Part shown: positions 53,818 to 62,399 of the stretch, in pieces
Layout of the letters: every line of letters starts with the position of its first letter
How positions within the stretch are numbered: position 1 is the stretch's first letter
Assembly (NCBI GenBank): GCA_902826095.1
Contig: CADEDN010000009.1
Coordinates: forward strand, 62,001 to 126,000
DNA length: 64,000 nucleotides
Direction: 5' to 3'
Source of the DNA: an uncultured Alphaproteobacteria bacterium
Lineage (GTDB): Bacteria > Pseudomonadota > Alphaproteobacteria > Caulobacterales > Parvularculaceae
Position numbers and translations under genes: made by a program
Notes under the pieces: generated by a model
The model's database searches: none
The model's input: the letters and a program-made list of their open reading frames with translations, nothing else
What the model was told of the DNA's origin: nothing

Positions 53818-54104
53818 AAGCCCTGACGTTATCGCCGGCGCTTCGAAAGGCTGCTGCGCGCTGTCTCTGGTTCAAAACGCCCGAAGATGCGATCGCGTCG
53901 CCGAACGAACTTGCCGCCCATATCCTCACTTACGGGCTCTTGCCGGACTTTGACGCTCTGCGCGAGCAACTCGGCGACGATGATCTGCGCGAAGCGCTCG
54001 ACAACGCGCCGCCGGGGATTTTCGACGCGCGCTCATGGGCCTACTGGAATTTGATGGTCGGCCGCGATGAGACGCCGCCGATGCCGGTAAGGAGGTTCGA
54101 ATGA
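53814..54104 (+). CDS. Small partner protein of the AbiEii-like gene
   Basis: A 96-residue, mostly helical soluble protein. I recognise no named domain. Notable sequence is LSPALRKAAARCLWFKTPEDAI and PPGIFDARSWAYWNLMVGR near the C-terminus. It overlaps the nucleotidyltransferase gene by ATGA and overlaps the spoVR ATG in the same way, so it is translationally coupled on both sides. The position suggests an antitoxin or regulatory subunit of the nucleotidyltransferase, although usual AbiEi antitoxins are larger winged-helix proteins. Confidence 0.7.
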   Translation: MKALTLSPALRKAAARCLWFKTPEDAIASPNELAAHILTYGLLPDFDALREQLGDDDLREALDNAPPGIFDARSWAYWNLMVGRDETPPMPVRRFE

Positions 54105-55597
54105 CCGCCGCGACCGCCGCCAGGCCCGCCCTCCTCTACGCCGACAGCGAATGGTCGTTCGATCGCCTCAAGGCGACCTATGACGCGATCGAGGACATCG
54201 CGCTCAATGATCTCAAACTCGACATCTACCCGAACCAGATCGAGATCATTTCGTCCGAGCAGATGCTCGACGCCTATTCATCGCACGGCATGCCGCTGAT
54301 GTATCGCCACTGGTCGTTCGGCAAGCATTTCGCGCGCGACCAGATGATGTACCAAAAGGGCTATCAGGGCCTCGCCTATGAGATCGTCATCAATTCGGAC
54401 CCTTGCATCGCGTATCTGATGGAGGAGAACACGATGACGATGCAGGCGCTCGTCATGGCGCACGCCTGTTTCGGACACAACCACTTTTTCAAGAACAATT
54501 ACCTCTTTCGTCAGTGGACGGACGCCGAGGGCATCCTCCCCTATCTCGACTTCGCGAAGAAATACATCGCCAAATGCGAAGATGAATACGGGCTCGAAGA
54601 CGTCGAACGCATCCTCGATTCGGCGCACGCGCTGATGGATCAGGGCGTTTTCCGCTATTCGCGGCCGCCGCGGCTTTCGGAAGCCGACCAACTCGCGAAA
54701 GCCGTCGCGCGCGCCGAACACGAGCAAAAAACCTTCAACGACATCTGGCGCACCTTGCCGAATGTCGAGGAAGACGACGGCGACGCCGAGGAACGCCAGC
54801 TCGAAGTCCGCAACATCAAGCTGCCGGAAGAAAACCTGCTCTATTTCATCGAGAAGGCCTCGCCCGTTCTAAAGCCCTGGCAGCGCGAACTTGTGCGGAT
54901 CGCCCGCAACGTCTCGCAGTATTTCTATCCGCAAAAGCAGACCAAAGTGATGAACGAGGGCTGCGCGACATTCGTCCACCATTATATCATGCACGCGCTC
55001 TATGATCGCGGCCTCATCAATGAGGGTTCGATCATGGAGTTCCTGCATTCGCATTCCTCCGTCGTCTTCCAGCCCGAGTTCGACGATCAGCGCTATTCCG
55101 GCATTAATCCGTATGCGCTCGGTTTCGCGATGATGGAGGACATAAGGCGCATCTCCACCGAACCGAAGGACGAGGACCGCGAATGGTTCCCGGAATTCGC
55201 CGGCAGAGGCGACTGGCGCGAAGTTTTGAAAGACGCGTGGGCGAATTACCGCGACGAGAGCTTCATCCTGCAATATCTCTCGCCGAAGGTGATGCGCGAT
55301 TTCCGACTATTCGCGTTGCATGACGACGCGGAGGAGGCGCATTACGAGATTGAGGCGATCCACGACGAGCGCGGGTTCAGAACCGTGCGGGAGACCCTCG
55401 CGCGCCAGTACGATCTCGGCATGCACGAGCCGAACATTCAGGTCGTTTCCGCCGACCTTGAGGGCGACCGCATGATATCGCTGCGTCACGAAATGCACGC
55501 CGGGCGCTCGCTCGACCCGAAGACGAAAGAGGAAGTGCTCTGGCACGTCCATCGGCTCTGGGGCCACAAGGTGAAAATGGACGAAGAGCCCGCCTGA
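54101..55597 (+). CDS. spoVR: SpoVR-family protein (YcgB)
   Basis: A 498-residue SpoVR protein. The family pattern is clear: WSFDRLKATYDAIEDIALNDL, MPLMYRHWSFGKHFARDQ and the metal-like segment VMAHACFGHNHFFKNNYLF (about 126-144). NEGCATFVHHYIMHALYDRG and HSSVVFQPEFDDQRYSGINPYALGF follow. SpoVR/YcgB is the third member of the widespread prkA-yeaH-spoVR stress cluster. Its ATG overlaps the small partner gene, so the inserted pair is now part of the operon. Confidence 0.95.
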   Translation: MTAATAARPALLYADSEWSFDRLKATYDAIEDIALNDLKLDIYPNQIEIISSEQMLDAYSSHGMPLMYRHWSFGKHFARDQMMYQKGYQGLAYEIVINSDPCIAYLMEENTMTMQALVMAHACFGHNHFFKNNYLFRQWTDAEGILPYLDFAKKYIAKCEDEYGLEDVERILDSAHALMDQGVFRYSRPPRLSEADQLAKAVARAEHEQKTFNDIWRTLPNVEEDDGDAEERQLEVRNIKLPEENLLYFIEKASPVLKPWQRELVRIARNVSQYFYPQKQTKVMNEGCATFVHHYIMHALYDRGLINEGSIMEFLHSHSSVVFQPEFDDQRYSGINPYALGFAMMEDIRRISTEPKDEDREWFPEFAGRGDWREVLKDAWANYRDESFILQYLSPKVMRDFRLFALHDDAEEAHYEIEAIHDERGFRTVRETLARQYDLGMHEPNIQVVSADLEGDRMISLRHEMHAGRSLDPKTKEEVLWHVHRLWGHKVKMDEEPA

Positions 55598-55600
55598 CGT

Positions 55601-56539
55601 CTATTTCATTCGCTTCTTTATCGTCAGCGCCGCGGCGATCGCCGCCGTCATCGCCGCATAGGCGATCGCGGCATAGCCGAATAGATGCGGCAGTCCGGTC
55701 AGCACCAGCGAATCGTTTCCGCCAGGAATGAAATAGGCGCCGGCGCCCATCAGCGCGCCGCCGACTGCTTTCTCGACGCTCTCCCATTTGCCAGGCGTTA
55801 CGACTTTTAGGGCGCCCGCCAGTCTTGCCGCGAGCGCCGCGCCGAGGAGAAAAAGCGCCGCCAGAATGAGCCGCAGGGCCGCATGATTGACTTCCGCCCG
55901 CGCGCCGATCTCAAGCAGCACGGCCGAATAAGGCCAGGGCGCAAAGGCGATCACTAATATAGCGCTCGACAAACCGATCGCCGCCATCGCGAAGGATGGA
56001 TGCCATTCCGCCGCCTGCAGTCGCCGCAGGGCGTCCGCGGGCGATCGCACCGCATCGAGCATACGGAAGAGCTGGAAGCCGACGAAGAAAACGAGGCCCC
56101 AGACGACGGCGCCCGGCAGGTCGGCATAGCCTGGGTCCAGGAGCGCTCTTGGACCATCGGCGATCTGCGACGCGGCGGCGGCGCCGGCGATGAACCCGAG
56201 CGGCATCGCAAGGAACGCGAGCTCGCCGCGCCCGAGCCGGGCGACCGTTCCAAATGCGCAGGCCCCGTTGATCGCCGCGCCGACGCCGAACACGGCGCCG
56301 CCGACCGCCGCAAGAACGCCCGGCGCGAAATCCGACGGCGCCTCGGCAGGTCTGATCCCAAGAAGCGACGCGCTGGAGAGAAGCGCGAGCGACCATAACG
56401 CACATTCGAAAAACGCAATGAACCGCCGCGAGCTCGCGCGAGACACAAGGTCGTTGACGGCGGCGACGGCGCAGATCGAACCCTTCTGCGCGGCGAAGCC
56501 CGCAAGCGCCGCGAAAATGATGGCTGCCAGCGCCGTCAT
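55601..56539 (-). CDS. YeeE/YedE-family sulfur-compound transport protein
   Basis: A 312-residue integral membrane protein with about nine helices. The two pore motifs of the YeeE/YedE (TsuA-like) family are seen: AAQKGSICAVAAVND near the N-terminus and GAAINGACAFGTVARLGRG in the middle. TsuA imports thiosulfate, and other members move other sulfur compounds. It is convergent with spoVR and lies five bases after the dehydrogenase gene upstream, so it may be read with it. Confidence 0.87.
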   Translation of the reverse strand: MTALAAIIFAALAGFAAQKGSICAVAAVNDLVSRASSRRFIAFFECALWSLALLSSASLLGIRPAEAPSDFAPGVLAAVGGAVFGVGAAINGACAFGTVARLGRGELAFLAMPLGFIAGAAAASQIADGPRALLDPGYADLPGAVVWGLVFFVGFQLFRMLDAVRSPADALRRLQAAEWHPSFAMAAIGLSSAILVIAFAPWPYSAVLLEIGARAEVNHAALRLILAALFLLGAALAARLAGALKVVTPGKWESVEKAVGGALMGAGAYFIPGGNDSLVLTGLPHLFGYAAIAYAAMTAAIAAALTIKKRMK

Positions 56540-56544
56540 TCGCG

Positions 56545-57474
56545 CTAGGCCTTTTCGTCGCGCCCGAAATTCGGCACGTCTTTCTCCTGACCCGCCGCGA
56601 CGATCGCGCGTCGAAGGGCCCTGCCGCGCGAAAACACCTTCTCCAGCGTCTCGGCGTCGCCCCAGCGGATCGCGCGTTGTAGCAGCGCAAGTTCCTCGGT
56701 GAACCGGCCAAGGACCTCCAGAACCGCCGCCTTGTTATTGAGGAAGACGTCGCGCCACATCACCGGGTCGGAGGCGGCGATGCGCGTAAAGTCGCGAAAG
56801 CCGCCGGCCGAATATTTGACGATCTCAGCTTCCGCGACGGACTCCAGATCGTCCGCGGCGCCGACAAGCGTGAAGGCGATGAGGTGCGGCAGATGGCTTG
56901 TGATCGCCAGCGCCAGATCATGGTGCAGGTGATCCATGATCTCGACTTCAGCGCCGACCGCGCGCCAAAGCGCCGCCGCTTTTTTGACGGCCTCAAGATA
57001 AGCGCCATCCGAGCGCGCGAGCGGCGTGATGATCGACCAGCGATGATGAAAGAGGGTCGCAAAGCCGGCTTCTGGTCCCGATTGCTCGGTGCCGGCGACC
57101 GGATGACACGGCACGATGTGAACGCGCCCGCCAAGACTTGTCGCGGCCTCAACGACGGCGCCCTTGACCGAGCCGACATCGATGACGAGCGCGCCGTCAT
57201 CGGCCTTGGCGGCGACCTCGGCGAGCACCGCCGCCATCGCGCCGACCGGCGTCGACACGATCACGAGATCGGCGCCTTTCAGGGCCTCTTCGAGCGTCGG
57301 CGGCGCTGCGTCGACGGCGCCGCACTTGACCGCGCGCGCTCGAACATCCGCCTGGAGATCATAGCCGACGATCGATTTGGCGGCGCCGGCCGCCCGCATG
57401 CCGCGCGCCAGCGATGATCCAATGAGACCGACGCCGATGATCGCGGCCTTCGAATACATATCCGTGTCAGTCAT
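56545..57474 (-). CDS. tyrC: Prephenate/arogenate dehydrogenase (cyclohexadienyl dehydrogenase)
   Basis: A 309-residue NAD(P)-dependent dehydrogenase of tyrosine synthesis. The dinucleotide site is AAIIGVGLIGSSLARGMRAAG (about 11-31), and HIVPCHPVAGTEQSGPEAG contains the catalytic His and substrate-binding loop. SHLPHLIAFTL and YSAGGFRDFTRIAASDPVMW complete the dimer domain. No chorismate mutase domain is attached. ATG 57474 overlaps the upstream methyltransferase stop; GTG 57483 and ATG 57459 are alternatives. Confidence 0.9.
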   Translation of the reverse strand: MTDTDMYSKAAIIGVGLIGSSLARGMRAAGAAKSIVGYDLQADVRARAVKCGAVDAAPPTLEEALKGADLVIVSTPVGAMAAVLAEVAAKADDGALVIDVGSVKGAVVEAATSLGGRVHIVPCHPVAGTEQSGPEAGFATLFHHRWSIITPLARSDGAYLEAVKKAAALWRAVGAEVEIMDHLHHDLALAITSHLPHLIAFTLVGAADDLESVAEAEIVKYSAGGFRDFTRIAASDPVMWRDVFLNNKAAVLEVLGRFTEELALLQRAIRWGDAETLEKVFSRGRALRRAIVAAGQEKDVPNFGRDEKA

Positions 57475-58228
57475 GTTGGTCACTGCGCGTCCCGCCGTTG
57501 AGCGCTCCGGTCACGGCCGGCCGGGCGACAACGGGTCCGCCGAGCCTCGACGCGGCGAGCGCCGCGCGCGCGACCGGTTGCACCATATCCTTGGCCGCTT
57601 CAACCATGAGGACGCCGCCGAGCCCGGACCAGGCCTGCGCGCCCGCTCGTTCCCAGGCGCGCGCCGCCCGCAAGAGGACCCTTGCCCCGATCGGCGGGAA
57701 ATAAAGCGCGCCGCTCCAGGCGATCGGTCGAAACATCGAATGCTGCAGCAGTTTTTCGAGCTGGCCCTTGAGATAGGGCCGTCCCGCGGCGAACGGCGTC
57801 CCGTCGACCATCGACCATATGCCCCGGCGGTGCGCGACGACGAGAATGACGCGGCCATCGCTCGTCAGGACGCGCCAGATCTCCCGCATCAGCCGGTTGT
57901 GATCGTCCGACTCTTCAAGCCCGTGAACGACCAGCACGCGATCGATTGACGCGTCGGGAAGCGGCCATTGATGTTCCCCTGCAAGCGTCGCGGCATTTCT
58001 CGCGTCCGCTGGCCAGTGGATGACGCCCTGCGCCGCCGGCGCGATGGCGACCCGACGTTCGGCGTCGGTGAAAAACGAAAGATAGGGCTCGGCATGTCCA
58101 AAGCCCGCGATCCTCAGCCGCGCGTGATCGCGCCACGCTTCTTCAATGCGCGCGGCGATGAAGTCGCGCGCCGTCCGGCCGAGCTGGCTTTCGTAGAAGG
58201 CGTGAAGATCAAGGATGTCGGTGCGCAT
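57467..58228 (-). CDS. Class I SAM-dependent methyltransferase
   Basis: A 253-residue cytosolic methyltransferase. The SAM-binding strand is RLRIAGFGHAEPYL rather than the usual E-x-G-x-G-x-G, so binding is slightly atypical. ASIDRVLVVHGLEESDDHNRLMREIWRVL and DGRVILVVAHRRG fit motifs IV and V. ATG 58228 gives MRTDILDLHAFYESQLGR, the family start. The in-frame extension to 58276 simply translates the heptamer repeats (ALAYCLLPIAYCLL) and is rejected. The stop overlaps the tyrC start region. The substrate is unknown. Confidence 0.87.
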   Translation of the reverse strand: MRTDILDLHAFYESQLGRTARDFIAARIEEAWRDHARLRIAGFGHAEPYLSFFTDAERRVAIAPAAQGVIHWPADARNAATLAGEHQWPLPDASIDRVLVVHGLEESDDHNRLMREIWRVLTSDGRVILVVAHRRGIWSMVDGTPFAAGRPYLKGQLEKLLQHSMFRPIAWSGALYFPPIGARVLLRAARAWERAGAQAWSGLGGVLMVEAAKDMVQPVARAALAASRLGGPVVARPAVTGALNGGTRSDQHD

Positions 58229-58233
58229 CAAGA

Positions 58234-58319
58234 GGCAGTAGGCAATGGGCAGTAGGCAGTAGGCAAGGGCGAACATCGGCGCTGCCGCTTGCTATTGCCG
58301 ACTGCCCATTGCCTACTGC
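58234..58319. repeat. Inverted heptamer array B (GGCAGTA/TACTGCC) in a divergent promoter gap
   Basis: Five tandem 7-mers (GGCAGTA, GGCAATG, GGCAGTA, GGCAGTA, GGCAAGG; 58234-58268) face an inverted set ending in TGCCCATTGCCTACTGC (58285-58319). Positions 58235-58253 and 58301-58319 are a perfect 19-bp inverted repeat. The array fills nearly the whole 96-base gap between the divergent methyltransferase and gloB genes. It must therefore contain or displace both promoters and ribosome-binding sites. Confidence 0.88.
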
Positions 58320-58324
58320 TGCTT

Positions 58325-59092
58325 GTGATCGACATCCGCCAGTTTCCCTGTCTTTCCGACAATTACGGCTATCTCGTCCGCGACGCCGCGACGGGCGCCG
58401 TGGCGACGATCGACACGCCCGACGCCGAGGCGATCAACGCCGCTCTCGCGCGCGAGGGCTGGCGGCTGACCCACATCCTCAATACGCATTGGCATCCGGA
58501 CCATGCGGGCGGCAATCTCGCCCTCAAGGAGCGCTGGGACTGCCGGATCATCGGCCCCAAAGGCGAGGCCGCCAAGATACCGGGACTGGACGAGGCGGTC
58601 AGCGACGGCGCCATGGTCGAGCTTGGCGCATCGCGAGCAGTGGTGCGCGACACGCCCGGCCACACGCTCGGCCATATCATTTACCATTTCGTAGATGACG
58701 CCGCGGCCTTTGTCGGCGACACGATTTTCGCGCTTGGCTGCGGGCGTCTCTTCGAAGGAACCCCGCAGCAGATGTGGTCCTCGCTGTCGAAGATCGTCGT
58801 GATGCCGCCGGCGACCAGGCTTTATTGCGCGCATGAATATACGCAGTCGAACGCACGGTTCGCGCTGACCGTCGATCCTGAAAATGCGTCGCTGATCGCG
58901 CGGGCGGCCGCGATCGCCGCTGCGCGCGCCCGCGACGAGCCGACAGTTCCCTCCACGGTTGCGGACGAACTCGCGACCAATCCCTTCCTGCGCGCCGCCG
59001 ACCCTGGCGTTCAAAAAGCCGTCGGACTGAGCGGCGCCGAGCCCGTTCGCGTTTTCGCGGAAGTGCGGCGGCGGAAGGATGAATTCCGCTGA
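58325..59092 (+). CDS. gloB: Hydroxyacylglutathione hydrolase (glyoxalase II)
   Basis: A 255-residue metallo-beta-lactamase-fold enzyme that hydrolyses S-D-lactoylglutathione. The metal motif is THWHPDHAGG (about 53-62), then TPGHTLGHIIYH, FVGDTIFALGCGRLFEGT and YCAHEYTQSN, all typical of GloB. The GTG at 58325 gives MIDIRQFPCLSDNYGYL, the standard start. An ATG at 58289 would translate the repeat array. It is divergent from the methyltransferase, with the heptamer array between them. Confidence 0.94.
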   Translation: MIDIRQFPCLSDNYGYLVRDAATGAVATIDTPDAEAINAALAREGWRLTHILNTHWHPDHAGGNLALKERWDCRIIGPKGEAAKIPGLDEAVSDGAMVELGASRAVVRDTPGHTLGHIIYHFVDDAAAFVGDTIFALGCGRLFEGTPQQMWSSLSKIVVMPPATRLYCAHEYTQSNARFALTVDPENASLIARAAAIAAARARDEPTVPSTVADELATNPFLRAADPGVQKAVGLSGAEPVRVFAEVRRRKDEFR

Positions 59093-59395
59093 TTGGGCGG
59101 GGGAATCCCCCGCGTCCGGCAAGGACGCGCGGGCGCCGCGCGCCAGCATGACCCATCGGCGCCGTCCGTATCTCAATCGCGCAGCCGCTCGACCGCCGCG
59201 AGTGAAAATCCCACTTGTCAAAGAGCCGGCGAGGCCTTTCGGCCTCGCACCAAAGCACAATGCGTGACGTGGCGATTTCCCTCGTCGATTCAAGCAGCGA
59301 TTTAATTGTATTTACGCGGAGAAAATCGCCTGCGGGGCGAACGCAATCCGGCGAATTCGAGGTCAGCGGCGATCGCGGGTCACGGCAATTGCGGG
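59093..59395. other. 303-base intergenic region between convergent gloB and creA
   Basis: No coding ORF is seen. It contains hairpin-forming GC blocks: GCGGGGG/CCCCCGC (59097-59113), GTCC/GGAC just after, and a perfect 8-bp stem GCGAGGCC/GGCCTCGC (59229-59248). The last may end the creA transcript on the minus strand. None has a strong T-tract. Confidence 0.55.
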
Positions 59396-59875
59396 TCAGG
59401 GCGACGGCGCGGCCACATCCTGCCCATAAAGCGAAATCGTCGAGATCGACATTTTCGCCGAGCCTTCGATCGGTTTCCGACTGAAGGCGACATAGATCAG
59501 CGTGTTGTTGGAGGCATCGTAAATGCGCCGCACGGCGAGCTGCTTGAAGATCAGGCTTTGCTGCTGGGAGAAAACTTCCTCGCCGCTCTTGTCGAGGTCG
59601 ATTTCGCCGATTTTGATCGGCGCCGTCTGACGACAGGCGATCGACGAATTTGACGGGTTCTCAAACCAATTGCCCTTGGCGAGACGGTCCCAGACGGCGC
59701 GATCGAAATAGCTCAGATGACAGGTGACGCCCTCGACCTTCGGGTCCTTCAGCGCCTCCAGCTTGATTTCATTGCCGATGAGGTCGTTCTTGAATTCGCC
59801 GACCTCCTCATGCTGACCGCTCCCGCAGGCGGCGAGGAGGAAAGATGCGGCGATGATGATGGCGGTTTTGCGCAT
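59396..59875 (-). CDS. creA: CreA-family lipoprotein
   Basis: A 159-residue exported protein with the lipobox LAAC in MRKTAIIIAASFLLAAC. The CreA body is clear: DLIGNEIKLEALKDPKVEGVTCHLSYF, SSIACRQTAPI, KLSIFKQLAVRRIYDASNNTLIYVAFS-like sequence and the two cysteines. CreA proteins are small periplasmic proteins of unknown function. ATG 59875 starts the signal peptide; the long upstream frame to 60130 is not coding. It is followed by hairpins in the gap toward gloB. Confidence 0.85.
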   Translation of the reverse strand: MRKTAIIIAASFLLAACGSGQHEEVGEFKNDLIGNEIKLEALKDPKVEGVTCHLSYFDRAVWDRLAKGNWFENPSNSSIACRQTAPIKIGEIDLDKSGEEVFSQQQSLIFKQLAVRRIYDASNNTLIYVAFSRKPIEGSAKMSISTISLYGQDVAAPSP

Positions 59876-59976
59876 GGCGCGAGAGATGGGGCATGCGACG
59901 GGCGAAATCAATCGGCGCGCCCCCCAAGGATCGTCCCCGGCGACTTCAGGAACAAGATTGCGGCGGCGCTGAAGCC

Positions 59977-60387
59977 TCAGCCTTCCACGTCGAGCAGGGC
60001 CTTTGTCTCCGCAAAGCCATTCTCGCCGGGTGACGCCCCGTAGCGCAAAGTCGCGCCGGAAAGGTCCGGGCCCGAGCCGTCGCCGGCGCACACAAAGCTT
60101 TTGACGAGCGACTTCTTGCCGGCGCGGCAAACAGCTTCAACAGCGCCGAGCGCGCCGTCGCAGGCGTCGGCGAGGCTTTCATCCGCAGGCCAATTTTTGG
60201 ACGAAGCCCAGTCGATCCGCGCCGGAATCGGCCGGCCGCAAACCTCGCTGGTGTATGACGCTTCGCGCGCGAGCGCGGCGTCGTCGGCGTCCTGCGCGCG
60301 AAGGTCGCGCAAGGATTGGCCGGACGCGGATCCGACCGCCGCGCCGATCGCGAAAAGCGCCAGAATGATTGCGGACTTCCTGATCAT
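59977..60387 (-). CDS. Small secreted protein of unknown function
   Basis: 136 residues with a signal peptide (MIRKSAIILALFAIGAAVGSASG, cleavage near ASG-QS). The mature part has four cysteines in the contexts SEVCGRP, ADACDGA, EAVCRAG and SFVCAGD, probably two disulfides. I recognise no family. It is 101 bases upstream of creA on the same strand and may be cotranscribed. Confidence 0.7.
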   Translation of the reverse strand: MIRKSAIILALFAIGAAVGSASGQSLRDLRAQDADDAALAREASYTSEVCGRPIPARIDWASSKNWPADESLADACDGALGAVEAVCRAGKKSLVKSFVCAGDGSGPDLSGATLRYGASPGENGFAETKALLDVEG

Positions 60388-60584
60388 CCAGACCTAATCC
60401 CTCGCCAATGCGGCGTATTTTTGACGCCCGCGCGCCCGTCGCAAGGCGTCCGCGCCCGAGTCCTTGCCTTCAGCGGCAGGCGGCGTTCATTTTCTCGCAT
60501 CGAGCTTTAACAAAGCGCAAAATCAGCAGGATTTCACGCCGGCCGGTCGCGAAATTTCAAGGTGAGCGCCGGCTAACCTGCCTG

Positions 60585-61436
60585 TCAGAGCGATTCTTCG
60601 AGGTATTTCGCTATTGCGGCGGACGACGGGCGGCCGGCGATATCCAGCGCCGGGTTGTACCCGACGGCGAGGACGCCTTTTTCGATGCTGAGCTTCGGCG
60701 ACCCGGTGACGAATTCAACGCGCCGGACCCGTGCGGCGAGGACGCGCGCGCCAGTCGGGTCGTCGGCGACGAGCGCTATCCCGCTTGCCGCCCTGACGAC
60801 CGCGTCGGCAAGAACGCTGGCGCCCGCCTCGACGCTGCTCGCCGGCGGCTCGTCGATTTCAAAGGTGATCGGCGCGCCGACGCGCGCGCTGATGATCGCC
60901 GTTGCGACTTGTGCGCGCTTTCGCGCGGTTTCGATCGACGCCGGCGGAAGCGCTAACGGCGGATCTTCGCCAAAGGACTTTGACGCAGCGAGCCCGCGCC
61001 CATCGCCGGGCCAGAAAACCGTGACGCCGCCATAGGCCGCGACGCGCAGAACAGTTTGACCCCGCCGATTGTTCCAGGCGACGTCGCCGCGCGAGACGCG
61101 CAGCTGCGTCAGCAGATGAATTTCCTCGGCCGGCGTTTCCGTGTCGATGACGCAATCGATCCGCTTGTCGCCGTCGCCGCACAGGAATTTGATGCGCGCC
61201 TCGCGCTCGTCCGCCTGAAAGAGGAAAACGCGATCGTCTGTCGCAATGACGTAACGCTCAACGGCTGCGCTCGCCGCTTCGCGTTCGGCGGCGGGCTGAC
61301 GTTTGCCGACGAGCGCCGAGAACGGATCGGCGCGCAAGGACGACGGACGAAGGTCCTGCGCCGACGCGCTGCCAAATTGAAAAGGCGCGACCGCGCCGAG
61401 CGCCGCAATCAGCGTTAACAAAGGTCTAAAGGCCAT
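60585..61436 (-). CDS. DUF4908-like exported protein
   Basis: A 283-residue exported protein with a signal peptide (MAFRPLLTLIAALGAVAPFQFGSASA). The segment AVERYVIATDDRVFLFQADEREARIKFL, then QLRVSRGDVAWNNRRGQTVLRVAAYGGVTVFWP, resembles DUF4908 proteins of Caulobacter relatives. The C-terminal half (FEIDEPPASSVEAGASVLADAV onward) is alanine-rich and less clear. The start at 61436 fits the signal peptide; the frame to 61988 overlaps phaB and is a shadow. Function unknown. Confidence 0.75.
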   Translation of the reverse strand: MAFRPLLTLIAALGAVAPFQFGSASAQDLRPSSLRADPFSALVGKRQPAAEREAASAAVERYVIATDDRVFLFQADEREARIKFLCGDGDKRIDCVIDTETPAEEIHLLTQLRVSRGDVAWNNRRGQTVLRVAAYGGVTVFWPGDGRGLAASKSFGEDPPLALPPASIETARKRAQVATAIISARVGAPITFEIDEPPASSVEAGASVLADAVVRAASGIALVADDPTGARVLAARVRRVEFVTGSPKLSIEKGVLAVGYNPALDIAGRPSSAAIAKYLEESL

Positions 61437-61555
61437 GACGCGCCCCGCGCCGCCCGGCCAGAAGGGGCCGGCGGCTTGTTCTATCCTGCAGACTTTTGGG
61501 GCGAAAAGCGGGCGGCGCTGAGGAATCCTGGCGCCGTCCGCCTGCAATGGGAGGG

Positions 61556-62284
61556 TCAGCCGGCGAAATATTGGCCGCCATTGGCGGTGATGACCGAACC
61601 GGTGACGAACCCGGCCTTGTCGTCGGCGAGGAAGGCGACGCAGCGGGCGATTTCCTCGGCCTCGCCGAGCCGCCCGACAGGGATCTGGGCGATGATTTTC
61701 TGGAGCACCGAATCGTCGACGGCGGCGACCATATCGGTCGCAATATAGCCCGGCGCGATCGCGTTGACGGTGACTCCCTTGAACGCGCCCTCCTGGGCGA
61801 GCGCGCGGGTGAAGCCGATCATGCCGGCCTTTGCGGCGGAATAATTGGTCTGGCCCGCCTGGCCCTTCTGTCCGTTGACCGACGAGATGTTGATGATCCG
61901 CCCAAAGCCGCGATCGCGCATCCCGGGGAAGACCTGGTGGGTCATATTGAAGACGCTGTCCAAATCGGCGCGGATCACCTCGCGCCATTGATCGGGCTTC
62001 ATCTTGTGAAAGAAACCGTCCCGGGTGATGCCGGCGTTATTGACGAGAATGTCGGTCGGCCCTTGCGCTTTTTCGATTTCCGCGACGCCCGCCTTGCAGG
62101 CGTCGTAATCGCCGACATCCCATTTGAAGACGTTGACGCCAGTCTCGGCCTTGAATTTCTTCGCGGCTTCGTCATTGCCGGCATAGGTCGCGGCGACGTC
62201 GCAGCCGGCTTCTTTCAGAGCCAGCGAAATCGCGCGGCCGATGCCGCGGGTTCCGCCGGTGACGATTGCTTTTCTCTTGGTCAT
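61556..62284 (-). CDS. phaB: Acetoacetyl-CoA reductase
   Basis: A 242-residue short-chain dehydrogenase that reduces acetoacetyl-CoA to (R)-3-hydroxybutyryl-CoA for polyhydroxybutyrate. The NADPH site is ATVTGGTRGIGRAI-like (residues 7-19), and the catalytic Ser-Tyr-Lys is in ISSVNGQKGQAGQTNYSAAKAG. NNAGITRDGFFHKM is specific to PhaB. It shares its direction with the phaA fragment at the window end, though an ATPase gene lies between them. Confidence 0.94.
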   Translation of the reverse strand: MTKRKAIVTGGTRGIGRAISLALKEAGCDVAATYAGNDEAAKKFKAETGVNVFKWDVGDYDACKAGVAEIEKAQGPTDILVNNAGITRDGFFHKMKPDQWREVIRADLDSVFNMTHQVFPGMRDRGFGRIINISSVNGQKGQAGQTNYSAAKAGMIGFTRALAQEGAFKGVTVNAIAPGYIATDMVAAVDDSVLQKIIAQIPVGRLGEAEEIARCVAFLADDKAGFVTGSVITANGGQYFAG

Positions 62285-62399
62285 TTGGGGCCTCCCACTT
62301 TTCCTTGGCGTAAATTAGCAGGACATTCGCACCAACAGCCGCCGCGAGGCAATTGTTATCGCGTAACGGCGCCGTCGCTTCCCTGGCGCGAAATTCTGA

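Noticed and set aside
58229-58276. An N-terminal membrane segment of the methyltransferase (ALAYCLLPIAYCLL)
   Set aside because: It is a direct translation of the heptamer repeats; the family N-terminus begins at the ATG at 58228.
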